From Thalassobius sp965218685 (GTDB taxonomy: Bacteria; Pseudomonadota; Alphaproteobacteria; Rhodobacterales; Rhodobacteraceae): a stretch of 64,000 bases of DNA. Below, piece after piece: positions 24,198 to 31,572 of this stretch. The number at the start of each line of letters is the position of its first letter. Position 1 is the stretch's first letter. The notes beneath the pieces were generated by a model that made no database searches, was not told where the DNA came from, and was given only the letters and a program-made list of their open reading frames with translations. Position numbers and translations under genes: made by a program. The stretch covers positions 1,488,001-1,552,000 of the forward strand of contig NZ_OZ244657.1 in NCBI RefSeq assembly GCF_965218685.1. The letters run 5' to 3'.

Positions 24198-25124
24198 ATG
24201 TCTCAAGAAGGTCTGTTGCGCCCAGGTATCGCTCAGCTGCGTGTCCTGGACATGGAAGAGTCAGTCAAGCACTACGTCGAATATATCGGTCTGGAACTGG
24301 TGGGTACCGGTGATGATGGTCGTGTGTACCTGCGTGGCTATGACGAATTCCATCGCCATTCGGTTGTTCTGCGCGAAGCGGACAAGGCCGGCATCGACTT
24401 TTTCGCCTTCAAGGCCGACGGCTGGGCCAAGGTTGAAGAATTCCGCAAGCGCCTAGAAGACTACGGTCTGGAAGTGCGCGACGTTGCCCAAGGTGAACAG
24501 CCCGGCGTTGGCCCGCGTATCGCCTTCACCATCCCCTCGGGTCACGAGATCCAGATCTACGCCGATATGGATCTGTCGGATTCGCCGGATGCGCCGCAGC
24601 CGACAAACCCCTATATCTGGAACACCTCGCCCACCGGGATGCGTGCCCAGCGTATGGACCACTGCCTGCTTTATGGTCCGAACATTGATGAAGTCGAAAA
24701 GCTGTTCAAGGAATGCCTCGATTTCCACGTTCCTGAACGTGTGGATATGCCCGACGGTACCCTGGCCATCTGGATGACGGTGTCGAACAAGGCGCATGAC
24801 ATCGCTTTTGTGAAGCACGAAGAGCCGGGCAAGCTGCACCACCTTGCGTTCTTCCTGAACGATTGGGCCGATATCGGTCACGCAGCAGACATTTTGACCC
24901 GCTATGACATCAGCCGCGATGTCGGTCCGACCCGTCATGGGATCACCCGAGGTCAGACGATTTACTTCTTCGACCCCTCGGGCAACCGGAACGAGGTCTT
25001 CGCGGGCGGCTATACCGCTTACAAGGATCACCCCACCCGTGTTTGGGACCATAACAACGTCGGCCGTGGCATCTTCTATTACGAGCGCCAGCTGAACGAC
25101 GCGTTCCTGTCGGTGGTGACCTAA
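24198..25124 (+). CDS. Catechol 2,3-dioxygenase (extradiol, meta-cleavage)
   Basis: Opens catechol next to its hydroxyls to give 2-hydroxymuconate semialdehyde. The 308-residue length and two-domain vicinal oxygen chelate fold match XylE/DmpB. The iron ligands are visible: His in MDHCLLYG, His in KLHHLAFFL and Glu in GNRNEVFAGG (equivalents of H153, H214, E265 of the Pseudomonas enzyme). The active-site region GPTRHGITRGQTIYFFDPSG is nearly identical to XylE-type enzymes. TAGGAGG precedes the ATG. It is followed after one base by the HbpS-like gene. Confidence 0.95.
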   Translation: MSQEGLLRPGIAQLRVLDMEESVKHYVEYIGLELVGTGDDGRVYLRGYDEFHRHSVVLREADKAGIDFFAFKADGWAKVEEFRKRLEDYGLEVRDVAQGEQPGVGPRIAFTIPSGHEIQIYADMDLSDSPDAPQPTNPYIWNTSPTGMRAQRMDHCLLYGPNIDEVEKLFKECLDFHVPERVDMPDGTLAIWMTVSNKAHDIAFVKHEEPGKLHHLAFFLNDWADIGHAADILTRYDISRDVGPTRHGITRGQTIYFFDPSGNRNEVFAGGYTAYKDHPTRVWDHNNVGRGIFYYERQLNDAFLSVVT

Positions 25125-25125
25125 G

Positions 25126-25557
25126 ATGCAGGCGCTTCGTTCCGCACAGGCTCTGACATCCGCGGCGGCTCATGCTGCCGTGGGTGCCGCCGTGGCCAGG
25201 GCCGCCGAGCTGGGCGTTGCCATCAACGCCTGCGTGGTGGATGCGGGCGGCAATCAGATCGCCTTTCTGCGCGGCGACGGAGCGTTCCTGCCTTCGGGAA
25301 AAATCGCCCGCGACAAGGCCTATACGGCCGCGGGTTTCGGGGCCCCTACTGGGGCCTTGTATGACGCATTGGCGGGTGACGCCCCGGTTCTGACCGGGAT
25401 CGCGGCCCAGCCGGGCGTTGCGTTGTTTCAGGGTGGGCTGCCCATCCAAAGCAACGGCGAAATCGTCGGGGGCATCGGCGTGTCCGGTGCCTCGGCCGAA
25501 CAGGATGAAATCTGTGCCCTTGCCGGGCTGCAAGCCATCGGATTGGCACAGGACTGA
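25126..25557 (+). CDS. GlcG/HbpS family heme-binding-like protein (DUF336)
   Basis: A 143-residue protein with the GlcG/HbpS pattern: an N-terminal helix (AAAHAAVGAAVARAAELG), NACVVDAGGNQIAFLRGDGA, and the C-terminal glycine-rich segment LPIQSNGEIVGGIGVSGAS with EQDEICALAGLQA. The gene starts two bases after the dioxygenase stop. A similar protein (NahX) occurs in naphthalene meta-cleavage operons, but its function there is unclear. No signal peptide is seen, so it acts in the cytoplasm. Whether it binds heme or helps the dioxygenase is unknown. Confidence 0.82.
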   Translation: MQALRSAQALTSAAAHAAVGAAVARAAELGVAINACVVDAGGNQIAFLRGDGAFLPSGKIARDKAYTAAGFGAPTGALYDALAGDAPVLTGIAAQPGVALFQGGLPIQSNGEIVGGIGVSGASAEQDEICALAGLQAIGLAQD

Positions 25558-25568
25558 GGAAAAGACAC

Positions 25569-27053
25569 ATGAAAGACGGGCTGCAAATTGCGGCGCGCGA
25601 TGCGCTGCACTTCATTAATGGTGAGTTCACCACGGGGACGTCGGGCCGGACCTTTGACAATATCTCGCCCGTGACTGGTCAGAAAATCGGCATCGTGCAC
25701 GAGGGCAAAGCTGCCGAAATCGACGCCGCTGTCAGTGCCGCCCGCGCCGCGCTAACCGGCCCCTGGGGCTATATGGGCCAGACCGAACGCAGCGATCTGC
25801 TGCATGCTGTCGCGGACGAGATCAACCGCCGTTTCGATGAATTCCTTGAGGCCGAAATCCTGGACACCGGCAAGCCCAAATCGCTGGCCAGCCATATCGA
25901 CATTCCGCGCGGGGCCGCGAATTTCAAGGTCTTCGCTGACCTTGTGAAGAATGTCCCCACCGAAAGCTTCATGCTGGATACGCCCGATGGCAATGGTGCG
26001 CTGAACTATGGTGTGCGCCGCCCCAAAGGGGTGATCGGGGTGATTTCCCCGTGGAACCTGCCGCTGCTGCTGATGACGTGGAAGGTGGGGCCGGCGCTGG
26101 CCTCGGGTAATACCGTTATCGTGAAACCGTCCGAGGAAACGCCGCTGACAACCACCCTGCTGGGTGAGGTGATGAACACCGTTGGCATGCCCAAGGGTGT
26201 GTTCAACGTGGTGCATGGGTTCGGTCCCGACAGTGCGGGTGCCTATCTGACCGCGCATCCCGGCGTGGACGCGATCACCTTTACCGGCGAAACCCGCACG
26301 GGCGAGATCATCATGCAATCTGCCGCCAAGGGGCTGCGTCAGGTGTCCATGGAATGCGGAGGCAAGAACGCCGGGATCGTCTTTGCCGATTGCGACATGG
26401 ACAAGGCGATCGAAGGCACCATGCGCTCGGTTTTTGCCAACTGCGGGCAGGTTTGTCTGGGCACCGAGCGGGTTTACGTTGAACGCCCGATCTTTGACGA
26501 ATTCGTCGCCCGCTTGAAAGAAGGCGCCGAGGGTCTGAAACTGGGCGCGTCCGAGGATAAGGACACCAACCTTGGCCCGCTGATCAGCAAGGAACACCAG
26601 CAAAAGGTGCTGTCCTACTATAAGCTGGCGGTCGAGGAAGGCGCGACTGTCGTCACCGGCGGCGGCGTGCCGGACATGCCCGCGGACATGCAGGATGGCG
26701 CCTGGGTCGAGCCCACGATCTTCACAGGCCTGCCCGAAACCGCCCGCGTCGTGCGCGAGGAAATCTTTGGCCCCGTCTGTCATATCCAACCTTTCGACAC
26801 CGAAGACGAGGTGATCGCGCTGGCCAATGACACCGATTATGGCCTGGCCACCGCCATCTGGACCGAAAACCTGACCCGCGCCCACCGTGTGGCGCCCAAG
26901 ATCGACGTTGGTCTGGCTTGGGTGAATTCGTGGTTCCTGCGCGATTTGCGCACGGCGTTTGGGGGCTCGAAACAGTCGGGCATCGGCCGCGAGGGCGGGG
27001 TGCATGGCCTTGAATTTTATTCCGAACTCAGCAACGTCTGTGTGAAGCTCTAA
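25569..27053 (+). CDS. 2-hydroxymuconic semialdehyde dehydrogenase
   Basis: NAD-dependent aldehyde dehydrogenase of 494 residues that oxidises the ring-cleavage product to 2-hydroxymuconate (4-oxalocrotonate). Family marks are SPWNLPLLLMTWK, the nucleotide motif FTGETRTG, the catalytic Glu in SMECGGKNAGIV and the catalytic Cys in NCGQVCLGTERV. The XylG/DmpC class is chosen from the operon and from the length. Its presence, with no hydrolase gene (XylF/DmpD) in the operon, means only the dehydrogenase branch is encoded here. Confidence 0.93.
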   Translation: MKDGLQIAARDALHFINGEFTTGTSGRTFDNISPVTGQKIGIVHEGKAAEIDAAVSAARAALTGPWGYMGQTERSDLLHAVADEINRRFDEFLEAEILDTGKPKSLASHIDIPRGAANFKVFADLVKNVPTESFMLDTPDGNGALNYGVRRPKGVIGVISPWNLPLLLMTWKVGPALASGNTVIVKPSEETPLTTTLLGEVMNTVGMPKGVFNVVHGFGPDSAGAYLTAHPGVDAITFTGETRTGEIIMQSAAKGLRQVSMECGGKNAGIVFADCDMDKAIEGTMRSVFANCGQVCLGTERVYVERPIFDEFVARLKEGAEGLKLGASEDKDTNLGPLISKEHQQKVLSYYKLAVEEGATVVTGGGVPDMPADMQDGAWVEPTIFTGLPETARVVREEIFGPVCHIQPFDTEDEVIALANDTDYGLATAIWTENLTRAHRVAPKIDVGLAWVNSWFLRDLRTAFGGSKQSGIGREGGVHGLEFYSELSNVCVKL

Positions 27054-27062
27054 GGATCTCTA

Positions 27063-27857
27063 ATGACTGACCAATCCAAAATCCAAGAGGCCGCCGACCG
27101 TCTGTGGCAGGCCTGGGAAACCGGTGTCCCCGGTGCCCCCATTCGTGACCTGCTGGACGACGGCGACGTGGATGCCGCCTATGCCGTGCAAGAGATTAAC
27201 ACCAAGCGCTGGCTGGGTGGCGAGGAACGCATCCTGTCAGGTCGCAAGATCGGGCTGACCTCGAAAGCGGTGCAAAAACAACTGGGCGTAGACCAGCCGG
27301 ATTATGGCCTGCTGTTCGCGGACATGGAGGTGATGGACGGCGAGGAAATCGCGCAAAACCGCTTGCACCAGCCCAAAGTCGAGGCCGAGATCGCCTATGT
27401 GATCGCCGCGCCGCTGACGGGTCAGTTTATCACCATGGTCGATCTGCTGGCCTCGATCGGCTACGTCGTGCCCGCGCTGGAGGTTGTCGGCAGCCGTGTG
27501 GCCGATTGGGATATCCGCATCACCGATACCATCGCCGATAATGCATCGTCTGGCCTGTACGTTCTGGGCCAGTCGCCCAAACGCGTGGGCGATTTTGACC
27601 AGCGTATGTGCGGCATGGTGATGTTCCGCAATAACCAGCCTGTCAGCGTTGGCGCGGGGGCGGCCTGCATGGGCAGCCCACTAAACGCGACCCTGTGGCT
27701 GGCCCGCACGATGGCCGCTGCTGGCCGCCCGCTTGGTCCGGGCGATGTGGTTCTGTCGGGCGCGTTGGGGCCGATGGTCGCCGCCGAACCCGGTGACGTT
27801 TTCGAAGCACGTATCAACGGCCTGGGCTCTGTCCGCGCCGCCTTTGCGAAGGAATAA
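27063..27857 (+). CDS. 2-oxopent-4-enoate hydratase
   Basis: Adds water to 2-oxopent-4-enoate to form 4-hydroxy-2-oxovalerate. The 264-residue protein belongs to the hydratase/decarboxylase group of the FAH superfamily. GRKIGLTSKAVQKQLGVDQP marks the hydratase class (XylJ/DmpE/MhpD), in contrast to the decarboxylase encoded at 29824. Metal-binding residues lie in PKVEAEIAYVI. It starts 10 bases after the dehydrogenase gene. Confidence 0.9.
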   Translation: MTDQSKIQEAADRLWQAWETGVPGAPIRDLLDDGDVDAAYAVQEINTKRWLGGEERILSGRKIGLTSKAVQKQLGVDQPDYGLLFADMEVMDGEEIAQNRLHQPKVEAEIAYVIAAPLTGQFITMVDLLASIGYVVPALEVVGSRVADWDIRITDTIADNASSGLYVLGQSPKRVGDFDQRMCGMVMFRNNQPVSVGAGAACMGSPLNATLWLARTMAAAGRPLGPGDVVLSGALGPMVAAEPGDVFEARINGLGSVRAAFAKE

Positions 27858-27861
27858 CCTG

Positions 27862-28806
27862 ATGAGCAAGATTAAATGCGCCATCATCGGCTCGGGCAAT
27901 ATCGGCACCGATCTGATGATCAAGATCATGCGGATGTCCGACGTCCTGGAAATGGGCGCGATGGTCGGGATCGACCCAGACTCGGACGGGTTGGCCCGCG
28001 CTAGGCGTCTGGGCGTCGCCACCACCCACGAAGGCATCGAGGGGCTGACCAGGCTGCCTGAATATGCCGACATCCGCGTTGTGTTCGATGCGACCTCGGC
28101 CGGGGCGCATAAGCACCACAACGAGATCCTGCAGAAAGACGGCAAGCAAGTGATCGACCTGACGCCCGCCGCCATTGGCCCCTTTACCGTGCCGGCGGTC
28201 AACATCGATGCCAACCTGTCCGAAAACAACGTGAACATGGTCACATGCGGCGGTCAGGCGACGATCCCGATGGTTGCTGCCGTCAACCGTGTCTCGCCCG
28301 TCCGCTATGGCGAGATCGTCGCCTCGATCAGCTCGCGTTCCGCGGGTCCCGGCACCCGCGCCAATATTGACGAGTTCACCGAGACCACGGCCCATGCCAT
28401 TCAGGCCGTGGGTGGCGCGGGTCGCGGCAAGGCGATCATCATTCTGAACCCGGCCGAGCCGCCGATGATCATGCGCGACACGGTCTATTGCCTGTGCGAC
28501 GAGGCCGACACGGATGAGATCCGCAAATCGGTGCAGCAGATGGTGGAAGACGTGCAATCCTACGTGCCGGGGTACCGCCTGAAACAAGAGGTGCAGTTCG
28601 AACATATCGGCTCGAACGATCCGCTGCACATCCCCGAAATGGGCGGTGATTTTACCGGGCTGAAGGTCTCGATCTTCCTCGAGGTGGAAGGCGCTGCGCA
28701 TTATCTGCCCGCCTATGCTGGCAACCTGGACATCATGACCTCGGCCGCGATGAAAACCGCCGAACGTCTGGCCATCAAGCGCGACTGGGTGAAGGAGGCC
28801 GCATAA
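27862..28806 (+). CDS. Acetaldehyde dehydrogenase (acylating)
   Basis: Converts acetaldehyde, NAD+ and CoA to acetyl-CoA, the last step of the pathway. The 314-residue protein begins with a Rossmann fold (KCAIIGSGNIGTDLM), has the catalytic Cys in VTCGGQATIPMV, and ends with the DmpF-type segment NLDIMTSAAMKT. Reading starts at the ATG at 27862, preceded by AAGGAA; the frame is open further upstream but inside the hydratase gene. It forms a channelling complex with the aldolase encoded next. Confidence 0.94.
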   Translation: MSKIKCAIIGSGNIGTDLMIKIMRMSDVLEMGAMVGIDPDSDGLARARRLGVATTHEGIEGLTRLPEYADIRVVFDATSAGAHKHHNEILQKDGKQVIDLTPAAIGPFTVPAVNIDANLSENNVNMVTCGGQATIPMVAAVNRVSPVRYGEIVASISSRSAGPGTRANIDEFTETTAHAIQAVGGAGRGKAIIILNPAEPPMIMRDTVYCLCDEADTDEIRKSVQQMVEDVQSYVPGYRLKQEVQFEHIGSNDPLHIPEMGGDFTGLKVSIFLEVEGAAHYLPAYAGNLDIMTSAAMKTAERLAIKRDWVKEAA

Positions 28807-28807
28807 A

Positions 28808-29827
28808 ATGACCAAGCTTTATATCCAAGACGTCACCTTGCGCGACGGGATGCACGCGGTGCGCCACCAATACGATCTGGGCCATGTGCGTGCCATCGCG
28901 CAAGCTCTGGACGAGGCCGGTGTGGACGCGATCGAGGTCGCCCACGGCGACGGCATCACCGGGTCCACGTTCAACTATGGTTTCGGCAAATGCACCGACG
29001 AGGCCTGGATCGCCGAGGCCGCCAAGGTGTGTAAAAACGCCAAGCTGACCACGTTGCTTCTGCCTGGCATCGGCACGATCGAGGACCTGAAACGCGTCCA
29101 CGATCTGGGCGTTCAGTCCGTCCGCGTGGCCACCCACTGCACCGAAGCTGACGTGTCCGCTCAGCATATCGCGGCGGCCAAGGATCTGGGGATGGATGTC
29201 TCGGGCTTTCTGATGATGTCCCACATGAACACGCCTGAAAAGCTGGCCGAGCAGGCCGCGATGATGGAAAGCTATGGCGCCGATTGCGTGTATTGCACTG
29301 ACAGTGGTGGACGGCTGACCATGAAGGACGTCGAGGCGCGTTTTGATGCCTATAACAAGGCTCTGAAACCCGAAACCCAGCGCGGCGCGCATATGCACGA
29401 GAACCTCTCGCTATCGGTCGCCAATTCGGTCGTGGCTGTCGAACATGGCGCGTTCCGCGTCGATGCTTCGCTGGCCGGGATGGGCGCAGGCGCGGGCAAC
29501 TGCCCGATCGAGGCCTTTGTGGCCGTTGCCGACCTTTATGGCTGGGAGCACAACTGCGACCTGTTCAAATTGCAGGACGCCGCCGAAGAACTGGTACGTC
29601 CGCTGCAGGACCGTCCGGTCCGTGTGGACCGCGAAACCATGACGCTGGGCTATGCCGGGGTCTATTCGTCCTTCCTGCGTCACGCAGAAAAGGCGGCCGA
29701 GCTGTACGGTCTGGACACCCGCGAAATCCTGGTTGAGCTGGGCAAACGCGGCATGGTCGGCGGTCAGGAAGACATGATCGTTGACGTTGCACTGGACATG
29801 ATCAAAACCAAGGAGGCCGCAGAATGA
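28808..29827 (+). CDS. 4-hydroxy-2-oxovalerate aldolase
   Basis: Metal-dependent aldolase of 339 residues that splits 4-hydroxy-2-oxovalerate into pyruvate and acetaldehyde. It carries the DmpG N-terminal motif VTLRDGMHAVRHQY (metal-binding Asp) and the HMHENLSLSVANS metal site. It begins two bases after the acetaldehyde dehydrogenase gene, its physical partner, and its stop overlaps the next gene by 4 bases (ATGA). Confidence 0.95.
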   Translation: MTKLYIQDVTLRDGMHAVRHQYDLGHVRAIAQALDEAGVDAIEVAHGDGITGSTFNYGFGKCTDEAWIAEAAKVCKNAKLTTLLLPGIGTIEDLKRVHDLGVQSVRVATHCTEADVSAQHIAAAKDLGMDVSGFLMMSHMNTPEKLAEQAAMMESYGADCVYCTDSGGRLTMKDVEARFDAYNKALKPETQRGAHMHENLSLSVANSVVAVEHGAFRVDASLAGMGAGAGNCPIEAFVAVADLYGWEHNCDLFKLQDAAEELVRPLQDRPVRVDRETMTLGYAGVYSSFLRHAEKAAELYGLDTREILVELGKRGMVGGQEDMIVDVALDMIKTKEAAE

Positions 29828-30591
29828 CGGATATTACCAAGATCGCCGAGATCGTTGACGAGGCCGCGCGTACCGCGACCGAAATACCGCAATTCTCGGA
29901 TGACAAACCGCTGAGCGTGGACGAAGCCTATGCCGTGCAGGCGCTTTCGATGCAGCGCCGCTATGCACGCGGTGAAAAGCGTGTTGGCATCAAGATGGGC
30001 CTGACCAGCCGCGCCAAACAGGTGCAGGTCGGCGTGGACGATGTCTTGTGGGGTCGTCTGACTGACGGGATGCGCGAAGAAGAGGGCGGCGAGGTCAGCA
30101 TGGCCAAATACGTGCATCCGCGCGTTGAACCTGAAATCGCTTTCCTGATGAAAAAGCCCCTGTCGGGCGATGTCTCGGCGCTGGAAGCCATGGCCGCGGT
30201 CGAGGCTATCGCCCCCGCGCTGGAGATCATCGACAGCCGCTATAAAGCGTTCAAATTCGACGTGGGCGACGTGATCGCCGACAACTCCTCGTCCTCGGGG
30301 TTTCTGATTGGCAACTGGCATGCGCCGGACATGGATATTTCGAACCTCGGTATGGTGCTTTCGATCAACGGCACCCCGGGCGAGATCGGTTCGACCGCCG
30401 CGATTTTGGGTGATCCGGTGCGCTCGTTGGTGTCGGCGGCGCGGATGGTTGCCTCGGCTGGCGAGGTCCTGAATGCCGGTGATATCGTGCTGGCGGGCGG
30501 CGCCACGGCGGCCATTCCGATGGCAGCTGGCCAGTCGGTAACGCTTGAGGTGCAGAACATGGGGTCGATGGCCTTTAACGTGGTGGAGTAA
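29824..30591 (+). CDS. 4-oxalocrotonate decarboxylase
   Basis: FAH-superfamily enzyme of 255 residues, paralogous to the hydratase at 27063. GIKMGLTSRAKQVQVGVDD with VLWGRLTDGM is typical of the XylI/DmpH decarboxylase, which removes CO2 from 2-oxo-3-hexenedioate. The metal site lies in PRVEPEIAFLM. The gene overlaps the aldolase gene by 4 bases. In known systems it forms a complex with the hydratase. Confidence 0.92.
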   Translation: MTDITKIAEIVDEAARTATEIPQFSDDKPLSVDEAYAVQALSMQRRYARGEKRVGIKMGLTSRAKQVQVGVDDVLWGRLTDGMREEEGGEVSMAKYVHPRVEPEIAFLMKKPLSGDVSALEAMAAVEAIAPALEIIDSRYKAFKFDVGDVIADNSSSSGFLIGNWHAPDMDISNLGMVLSINGTPGEIGSTAAILGDPVRSLVSAARMVASAGEVLNAGDIVLAGGATAAIPMAAGQSVTLEVQNMGSMAFNVVE

Positions 30592-30595
30592 GCCC

Positions 30596-30796
30596 ATGCC
30601 GTTCATTGATGTCACCCTGATCGAAGGTCGCCCCAACAAGGTCAAGGAAGAGTTGATCGCCAAGCTGACCGAAGCCGCGGTCGAGGTCACTGGCGCCCCC
30701 ATCGAAACCATCCGCGTGGTCCTGCGCGAGGTTCCGGGGCACCACTGGGGGGTTGCGGGCAAGCCCAAGTTTCCCCTGAAGGATGACACGCAATGA
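30596..30796 (+). CDS. 4-oxalocrotonate tautomerase
   Basis: A 66-residue tautomerase. The ATG at 30596 is followed by Pro (PFIDVTLIEGR), which becomes the N-terminal catalytic proline after Met removal. Arg39 in ETIRVVLREV and the length fit XylH/DmpI. The enzyme converts 2-hydroxymuconate to its keto form. The stop overlaps the next gene by 4 bases. Confidence 0.93.
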   Translation: MPFIDVTLIEGRPNKVKEELIAKLTEAAVEVTGAPIETIRVVLREVPGHHWGVAGKPKFPLKDDTQ

Positions 30797-31359
30797 CCGA
30801 GCTTGCCGTGGAACCGGGCCAGGAAGGCCCGGTTACCGTTTCCATCTCGCGTCGGGTAAGCGCGGGACACGAGGCAGAATACGAAACCTGGCTGCATGGC
30901 ATTATCGAGGCCGCCAGCGATTTCCCCGGTCACATGGGCGTCAACATCCTGCGGCCCTCGGGCAAGACGGACGGGCGCTATGTGCTGATCTATCGTTTTG
31001 ACAGCTGGGCCCATTGCGAGGCCTGGGAGAAATCCGATACCCGCGCGCATTGGGTGGACCAACTGGCCGGGATCGTCGAAGGCGACGCAGAAACCCGCCG
31101 CGTCACCGGGCTTGAAGCGTGGTTCGACCTGCCCGAGGTGCCAGCCGCCAAACATGCGCCGCAGTGGAAAATGGCCATCACGCTGATCGTCGTGGTGTTC
31201 ATCATCGTCTTTCCGCTGCAACTGATAGTGATTCCCCTGACGCAAGGCTGGCCTCATGCGGGCCGAACACTGCTGATCGCGGTGATCCAGGTATTGTTGA
31301 TGACCTATCTGGTGATGCCGCGTGTCACGAAACTGCTGCGTGGATGGCTGTTTGCGTGA
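30793..31359 (+). CDS. ABM-domain protein with C-terminal membrane segments
   Basis: A 188-residue protein ending the catechol operon. Residues about 14-110 form an antibiotic-biosynthesis-monooxygenase (ABM) alpha/beta barrel (VTVSISRRVSAGHEAEYETW, MGVNILRPSG). Residues about 127-150 and 158-178 are two membrane helices, after which the chain ends in a positively charged tail. Such two-part proteins occur in COG3224. It is translationally coupled to the tautomerase gene by ATGA. Function is unknown; it could be a quinone- or catechol-handling protein at the membrane (inference). Confidence 0.78.
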   Translation: MTELAVEPGQEGPVTVSISRRVSAGHEAEYETWLHGIIEAASDFPGHMGVNILRPSGKTDGRYVLIYRFDSWAHCEAWEKSDTRAHWVDQLAGIVEGDAETRRVTGLEAWFDLPEVPAAKHAPQWKMAITLIVVVFIIVFPLQLIVIPLTQGWPHAGRTLLIAVIQVLLMTYLVMPRVTKLLRGWLFA

Positions 31360-31363
31360 ATTT

Positions 31364-31380
31364 GATAATCCTGAATTATC
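31364..31380. promoter_or_regulatory. Inverted repeat between the catechol operon and katG
   Basis: GATAAT-CCTGA-ATTATC is a perfect 6-5-6 dyad five bases after the ABM gene stop codon and 193 bases before katG. It has no T-run and the stem is A/T-rich, so it resembles an operator more than a terminator. The rest of the gap to 31572 is A/T-rich at first and must contain the katG promoter; the katG ATG itself has only a weak AAGGAA site. Confidence 0.45.
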
Positions 31381-31572
31381 GAATGAATCACTAAATATAA
31401 TTTCTTCCGATGGAAATCCCTTGCTAGGGTATTCAGGCAAGGAGGAGGAAATCCGGCCCCACGGCTGAATTTCGGACCGGGCAAGCGTTTGCGTTTGCCT
31501 GAACGCATAGTCGTCTTTTCCGCCCCTTTGCACTGAACCTGACTGACCCAGACAGACTCAAGGAATCGTATC

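Noticed and set aside
29764..31533. 589-residue ORF on the minus strand
   Set aside because: It is antisense to the decarboxylase, tautomerase and ABM genes, which have clear motifs; high GC gives long shadow frames.
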